Positions 59,291-64,000 of a stretch of DNA of 64,000 nucleotides are shown in pieces. The notes beneath the pieces are model-generated. The model was not told the origin of the DNA. It made no database searches and saw only the letters and a list, made by a program, of their open reading frames with translations. The stretch is from Syngnathus acus (Eukaryota; Chordata; Actinopteri; Syngnathiformes; Syngnathidae): assembly GCF_901709675.1 (NCBI RefSeq), contig NC_051104.1, positions 7,012,501 to 7,076,500 on the forward strand, read 5' to 3'. The first letter of the stretch is position 1. Each line of letters opens with the position of its first letter. The translations under genes were made by a program, and so were the position numbers.

Positions 59291-60859
59291 CACCTTCCTT
59301 TTGCAGCTTCCTCAATTTGTATGAGTAGGGGGGGTATGGCATGGCAGACGCACAAAGAGGAAAAGTTAGAGCTCCCACATCTGCTGCTAAACTGGCATTT
59401 TCAATTGATTTATCCCCCCCCCCCCCCCCCCAAAGACTAATTTTGAAAGCCAGTAACAGAAGATGCGGTAAATATTATTTTATTTGCTCAAATGGCTTCA
59501 GATTAGATTGTACTCAGATGAAAACTGTGACAAAAGCAGCAATTTCATTTAATTGTCCTGTGACTCATGCTCGAATATATTAGTGCTGTGTTCCAAATCT
59601 TTCAAACCCAAAGACCAAGAATTAGACTGATGTGAAGTCGTGCCTCAGTACTTTTGACAAGCAATTTGTTTCATAGTTCTGCAAATTGAACATACACTAT
59701 GTATCATTTGCTGCAGGCACTTCCAAGTATCAGGGAAGCAAATTGAATCCTTCAAATCAGTTTGTGTCCTAAAGGAGTAAATAAAATTATAAACCATATC
59801 CACTGCATAAAATGTCTTCCTAATCCCCCAAAATGTCTATTGATTTGTGCGACTCTTTGCGTCAATAAAAGTCACTTCAAAGCAGCAACCTTTTATAAAT
59901 CTCCACATGTGCGATCAAGTTGAGTTAATAACGACTCTTTATAGCCCCGTCCGTCCGAGACAGCCATTCCGCTTCATTCTTCTATTTACCCTGCAAGGTG
60001 AAGTTAACCTTCTTCAGCTCATTGTAGCCAAAGGAGACCAGCAGAGATTAGTGTATTGGTCATGGTGATGTGACTGTGCATAAAGTACACAAGCACATGA
60101 TCAAAATATCGCTCTCCCTTACAAGTTTATTGTTTCAAAACTCAGTAGCTATTGACAAAACAGTCAATTGATTTGTGCAACCCATGATTGACTACAAGCA
60201 TATACCTGTCCCTTGTGGTCCAACGGTGTGTTACATTTTTGCGGTTGCTTCCTTTTTCTACTGATCTGACAATTATCTGTATATTTTATGACTAATATAG
60301 AAATAACAGTCCAAAATCCGCCTTCATCTCCCTGCTCATCTGTCCATCAATCAAGTGTGCTACTTAAGAGAGAATGTCATCAGAACAAAGCAATCAGCCT
60401 TGTACGTCGCCCCTCTTTTCATTAGAGGCCACAAACAGTAGCACACGCGTGTGTGCGTGTAGCGCTGAGTGCTTATGAACCAAGGTCAACTAATTATTTG
60501 GCCAGCTTAATGAAGGTCAGAGCTCGTGTGTAGCCCCATGCTGATGACCTGAACCCAATTGAGATAAAAAGTCCTCTTCAATGCGCCTGTCATCTTGATT
60601 GAGACCAAAAGAATCATTTTCTTTGTTTTACTTTTACTTCTCACTATTACCTGTGCGCCTATTCAGGTTTGAAAGATCATTTCAAAATCATAATCAATTT
60701 TTTGTTTGGCAAAAGAACGAAAGGCCCACACTGTGTAATTGTCTGTAATGGAATAGTAACTCGCTATAAGGCTTGTCATGCTTGAATACAATATGTGTGC
60801 AGAGAATGTCACCATTATCGTGATGGATAGGCCAAACCAAATGAGGTGGATTTGATTAT
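59291..60859. other. Non-coding stretch
   Basis: Contains eighteen C at 59414-59431; the rest is AT-rich unique DNA. A homeodomain-like AACTAATTATTTGGCC occurs near 60488. No gene is supported. Confidence 0.5.
59414..59431. repeat. Poly(C) tract
   Basis: Eighteen consecutive C; length is prone to sequencing error. Confidence 0.92.
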
Positions 60860-61000
60860 AAGAGTTAAATTACATATCCACTTACCTGGATGCTTAATGA
60901 AGTGAAAGCGGCAACGTCTATTATTCTTGTATCGTGCATGATTAGCATGCTCTAGCAATATGTCCAAGGCTTACTTAGCTGCCAGATACTGGAAAGACTC
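60860..61000. promoter_or_regulatory. Candidate conserved block with minus-strand donor-like site
   Basis: CGTGCATGATTAGCATGCTC near 60933 contains an inverted pair GCATG/CATGC around ATTAG. On the minus strand a consensus donor (CAG before GTAAGT, rc of 60880-60888) is preceded by a short open frame, but no acceptor could be paired with it. Regulatory DNA is more likely than an exon. Confidence 0.22.
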
Positions 61001-61095
61001 CACAATTGTATCCCGTGTGCTTTCACTGAGATCTTTAATCTGTTTTTAGAGAGGAAGCCATGTAAGATTCTAAAATTAGATTTGCGTTTCCTACT

Positions 61096-61147
61096 TAGAA
61101 GCTGTGTAGACAAATAATAATAATAATAATATAGAAGCTGTGTTGAC

Positions 61148-61198
<51 letters not shown>

Positions 61199-61231
61199 GT
61201 ATAAACTGTATAGACTAATAATAATAATAAC
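61096..61231. repeat. Degenerate duplicated units with AAT and (TA)n tracts
   Basis: TAGAAGCTGTGTAGACAAAT near 61096 recurs near 61132 with one change and, more degraded, near 61202 (AAACTGTATAGACTAATAAT). AAT tracts follow the first and third copies, and a (TA)n of about 23 units (61152-61197) follows the second. It looks like a local duplication of a short unit with its own microsatellite. Confidence 0.85.
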
Positions 61232-61299
61232 CTATTTTTTCCTTTTTTTGTCTGTTAAGCGTGACTCCTAATTTAAAGAGTCAGTCCCAAAATTCTCAT

Positions 61300-61610
61300 C
61301 TCTACTAATAAAAAAGGTGTGGAAAAATCCCTGCTCTCCATCAGCCTTAAATTCCCTTTCTGCTTGGCTCTGCAAGCCTCAGCATCTCTAACAAGCAGCG
61401 GATACAGCGCTGGATTACTGTAGGCGTTAAATCAATAGCTGCTGGTCTCCGAGGCACGGCTATAGATTATGAATCAGTGTTGGTGAGCAGAGTGCCATAG
61501 TGGCGAAAGAGAGGAAGATGACTTGGGGAAAAGAAGGCAAGGTGGAAAATATGAATTGGGTCCATTAATGTGTCATATTATCAAGTGCACCGAGTTCTGC
61601 ACAATTTGAA
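61300..61610. promoter_or_regulatory. Candidate conserved non-coding block
   Basis: Contains CGCTGGATTACTGTAGG near 61408 (GGATTA, bicoid-type), TTAAATCAATAGCTGCTGG near 61427 and TAGATTATGAATCAGTG near 61462. Simple repeats are absent. Called on appearance only. Confidence 0.27.
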
Positions 61611-62289
61611 TTCTCATTTTGAGAGTGGAAAGCATGGATTCATTTCTCACCGTTTCTTTTTGGATTTGAACATTTTGTTATATGTATTGAGAAAGAAGCA
61701 TGAAGGTTTTTTTGTCATCAACGGTTGAGTAGTTGTAGGTAACAGTCATACATCATTTAATATGTCATACAAATCACATTATAACTGTTTCTGGAATATG
61801 AAAATATAAAAATGGAATAAACATGGATTTGATCAGTCTTTTACATGTTTCTACTGATCCCTTTACTAACACAAACTAAATTGTGGTGAGCTAGCACCAG
61901 CAATTACACATCACTGGTGAAATATAGAAAATGTGAGATTTCTAACAGACCCCTGCCAATATAAAAGTGATTCATTGCAGGGGGAAAAATAAAAGCCCAT
62001 TAACCTGTATTGAACGTGTGTAATCTCTGCAGTGAGCTGGACTTTTTGCAGCCCTCCCGTTTAATTCAAGGCCCTCTGAGTCCTGTTTACAGATGCTATC
62101 TAAGTAGCTTGATTTAACTGCCAATGAATATTGGCATGTGTCTACACCCCATAGACCCTGCTATTAGGGGCGGAGACCACAGGGTTAGCCAAACACAAAG
62201 TGAACATGACATTTCCTTCGCCCTTGCAAGTCTGACAAACACATACACACACAAGAAGATGCACATGTGTAAATGTATCTGTGCAAATA
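61611..62289. other. AT-rich non-coding stretch
   Basis: Unique AT-rich DNA with nothing recognisable. Confidence 0.5.
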
Positions 62290-62660
62290 TATTTATATAA
62301 TTAATTGCATGGCGCCATAGCGCAAACATGTTATCAAGACTACGTAAGCACATATGTATCTGTTCAAAAAGCGAACATGGACGGAATCGTACGAAAGAAT
62401 TTCCAACCTTTCAAAGGGCTGGGTTGCTAGACCCATACTGCCCCCTGGCTCGCTTCTCCACTTCCCTCTTGTGTTTGTCGAGCAGCACAAGCCGCCTGAG
62501 GAAGAACTCGTCTCCCACAGCAGATCCAGGGTCAGATTACCCTGGACCAACTCCCTAACCTTAACCATTAGAAGGATAAGAAAATATCTGTTCTAGGATC
62601 ACGGGTTGGGGGGCTCTGGATGATATTGAGGAGCTGTCAGAGGTGACTAAGTTCAGGGTC
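62290..62660. other. Block with possible old dispersed-repeat or CTCF-like sequence
   Basis: CCAGGGGGCAGTA, the reverse complement of 62436-62448, matches 11 of 13 bases of the CTCF core CCAGGGGGCGCTA, with poor agreement further upstream. CAGGGTCAGATTACCCTGGA near 62528 is an imperfect inverted repeat followed by CCCTAACCTTAACCATTAGA, a phrase I associate with dispersed fish repeats. Plus and minus open frames here (76-91 codons) are not recognisable. Confidence 0.3.
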
Positions 62661-64000
62661 AGGCCCTCAGGAGCACTGAGGTGGGAATAGTCAGCCTGAG
62701 TATAAAAGAAAGTTCTCTGCATGCCAGATAAATTAAATAAGATGCTTCCTCGTAGGGGCTTTTAACTGGCAATGTATTACAGTTACCAGTATAACCAAAA
62801 TATCCCTTCACTAATAATGATACCATGGATATGTAACACCTTATGTTGCAATGTGTTCTGACTGTGGATAATAACAGAGCAGACAGTGTTAAGTGTTGGT
62901 AAGTTGGAGTCGCTGCAACCTGCCAGCTGTGTCTCAGAAGTGGCTTCCACCCGTCTGGGGAGCTGTCAAGGTCACTGGGGACACACACTCACACGTACAC
63001 ACTCCATCAGCGGAATCCACCAAACACACAAACATGCACACATAGTACCAGTATGATTAATCTGTCAATCAATGCCTCCCATTTACTGGGCTGGCCAGTT
63101 GCTGCAAAAAGAAACAAGAGCTTGAAAGATCAGTGTGCTACTTTCTTATTGGATCTGTGCAATCAGTCCGTTCACAACATTTTACACGCCGCACATGCAG
63201 AATATTCCACACGCTAGGTTGTCACTGAATTTAAAATTGTACACACACTTTGACCGACTGTAAATCTTTGCGATCAATAAAGTTTATCGTGTAAAACGTG
63301 AACGATTAAAACATTTCACTTATCTTGTGTAAAATCCTTATTGTTTTACTCATTGCAATACAAATGGCCTCGTGAGATTAATACACAAGTCATCTTGTGA
63401 TGTTGTTTACTGGATAGGAAATGTCTAATTATTATTTTCCATAAAATTTGAACATGCACTTACTTCTCTTTATGAGCTTGATAATGAACTAGCGCAGTGC
63501 TCATTTTCCAATTTAGATTATCATTAAACCAGCATAATAATATGCTAAATCAACATCATTATACATCTAGCGCTCAGATTTAATGACAACTGCAGAAGGG
63601 TATATATTAAATTTAGTGATGCGTTTGAGTGTGTTTTCAATTTGATCATTTTCTTCTTCTCGCAAATGGATGTTTAGACTTCATAATGAATGTTGCCCGT
63701 GACGACATTGGCATTTCACAGTATCAACACATCTATTTCTGTACACTGGAATTAGTTCAATTAGAAAGTTAGAGCACACACATAATACGGCACAGGTGTT
63801 CACCTCAACTAACAGAGTAACATTAAAAAGTATCACGGCCTTGGTTCATTGGTCATGTAAACTCGATCCTAGCTTTATTTCAACATAGGTTAAATTGCAC
63901 CAATCTTATTTAATTTACCTTTACAACGGTGTTGTAAGAACACGTCGTGACCGAGTAGTCGTATTTTTCCCGACATCTCTGACTAATCAGCTCTTCTCTT
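62661..64000. other. AT-rich non-coding stretch
   Basis: Unique AT-rich DNA with short CA tracts near 62980-63040. The 109-codon minus-strand frame at 62659-62988 is not recognisable. Nothing else seen to the window edge. Confidence 0.55.

Noticed and set aside
60880-60948. Minus-strand donor-like site with a short open frame
   Set aside because: No acceptor could be paired; the frame is only about twenty codons.
62500-62600. Candidate SINE
   Set aside because: Only a short phrase resembles dispersed fish repeats; no promoter boxes, tail or target duplication.
1-64000. CRISPR array, bacterial operon, phage, or tRNA/rRNA genes
   Set aside because: No regularly spaced repeats with unique spacers, no packed coding frames, and no tRNA or rRNA consensus sequences were found.

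Overview
This window looks like non-coding vertebrate nuclear DNA, most likely from a ray-finned (teleost) fish with a fairly compact, repeat-poor genome. The reasons are moderate AT richness, very many short (CA/TG)n microsatellites and homopolymers, no operon-like organisation, and small inverted-repeat elements whose ends carry the CGGACTATAAGTCGC motif that I associate with fish genomes. The species and locus cannot be named from the sequence alone.

I found no protein-coding gene I can support, and no tRNA, rRNA or known microRNA. The longest open frames (204, 192, 175, 170, 161 and 158 codons) are about what 64 kb of non-coding DNA produces by chance. Most overlap other open frames or run through low-complexity tracts, and none translates to a protein family I recognise. 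The best splice-like signal is a possible 101-base exon at 4574-4674, with a long pyrimidine tract before it and a consensus donor after it. The window is therefore best read as a gene desert or the inside of a very large intron.

Two kinds of sequence alternate along it. About half is AT-rich filler with microsatellites and homopolymers (roughly 1-8600, 8.8-12.7 kb, 14-17 kb, 31-34.8 kb, 40.5-44 kb, 49-52 kb, 62.7-64 kb). Set into it are blocks of about 100-500 bases with more even composition, few simple repeats and many transcription-factor cores (TAATTA, TAATCC, TGACAG, SOX, E-box, CRE). They resemble the conserved non-coding elements that surround developmental regulator genes. Those at 12.8, 19.1, 21.4, 28, 30.6, 38.8, 44.1, 45.5-46.5, 48.5 and 56 kb are the most convincing by eye. 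Conservation cannot be shown without an alignment, so these are tentative calls.

The firmest features are structural. There is an intact miniature inverted-repeat element at 58361-58536 with perfect 28-base ends. An older relative lies at 50942-51189 and a possible solo end at 6697-6722. A long two-part hairpin occupies 40416-40508, and a twin hairpin 59166-59205. There is a six-site E-box cluster at 38834-38970. I did not find a clear undescribed system. The hairpins, the E-box cluster and the candidate exon most merit a second look.
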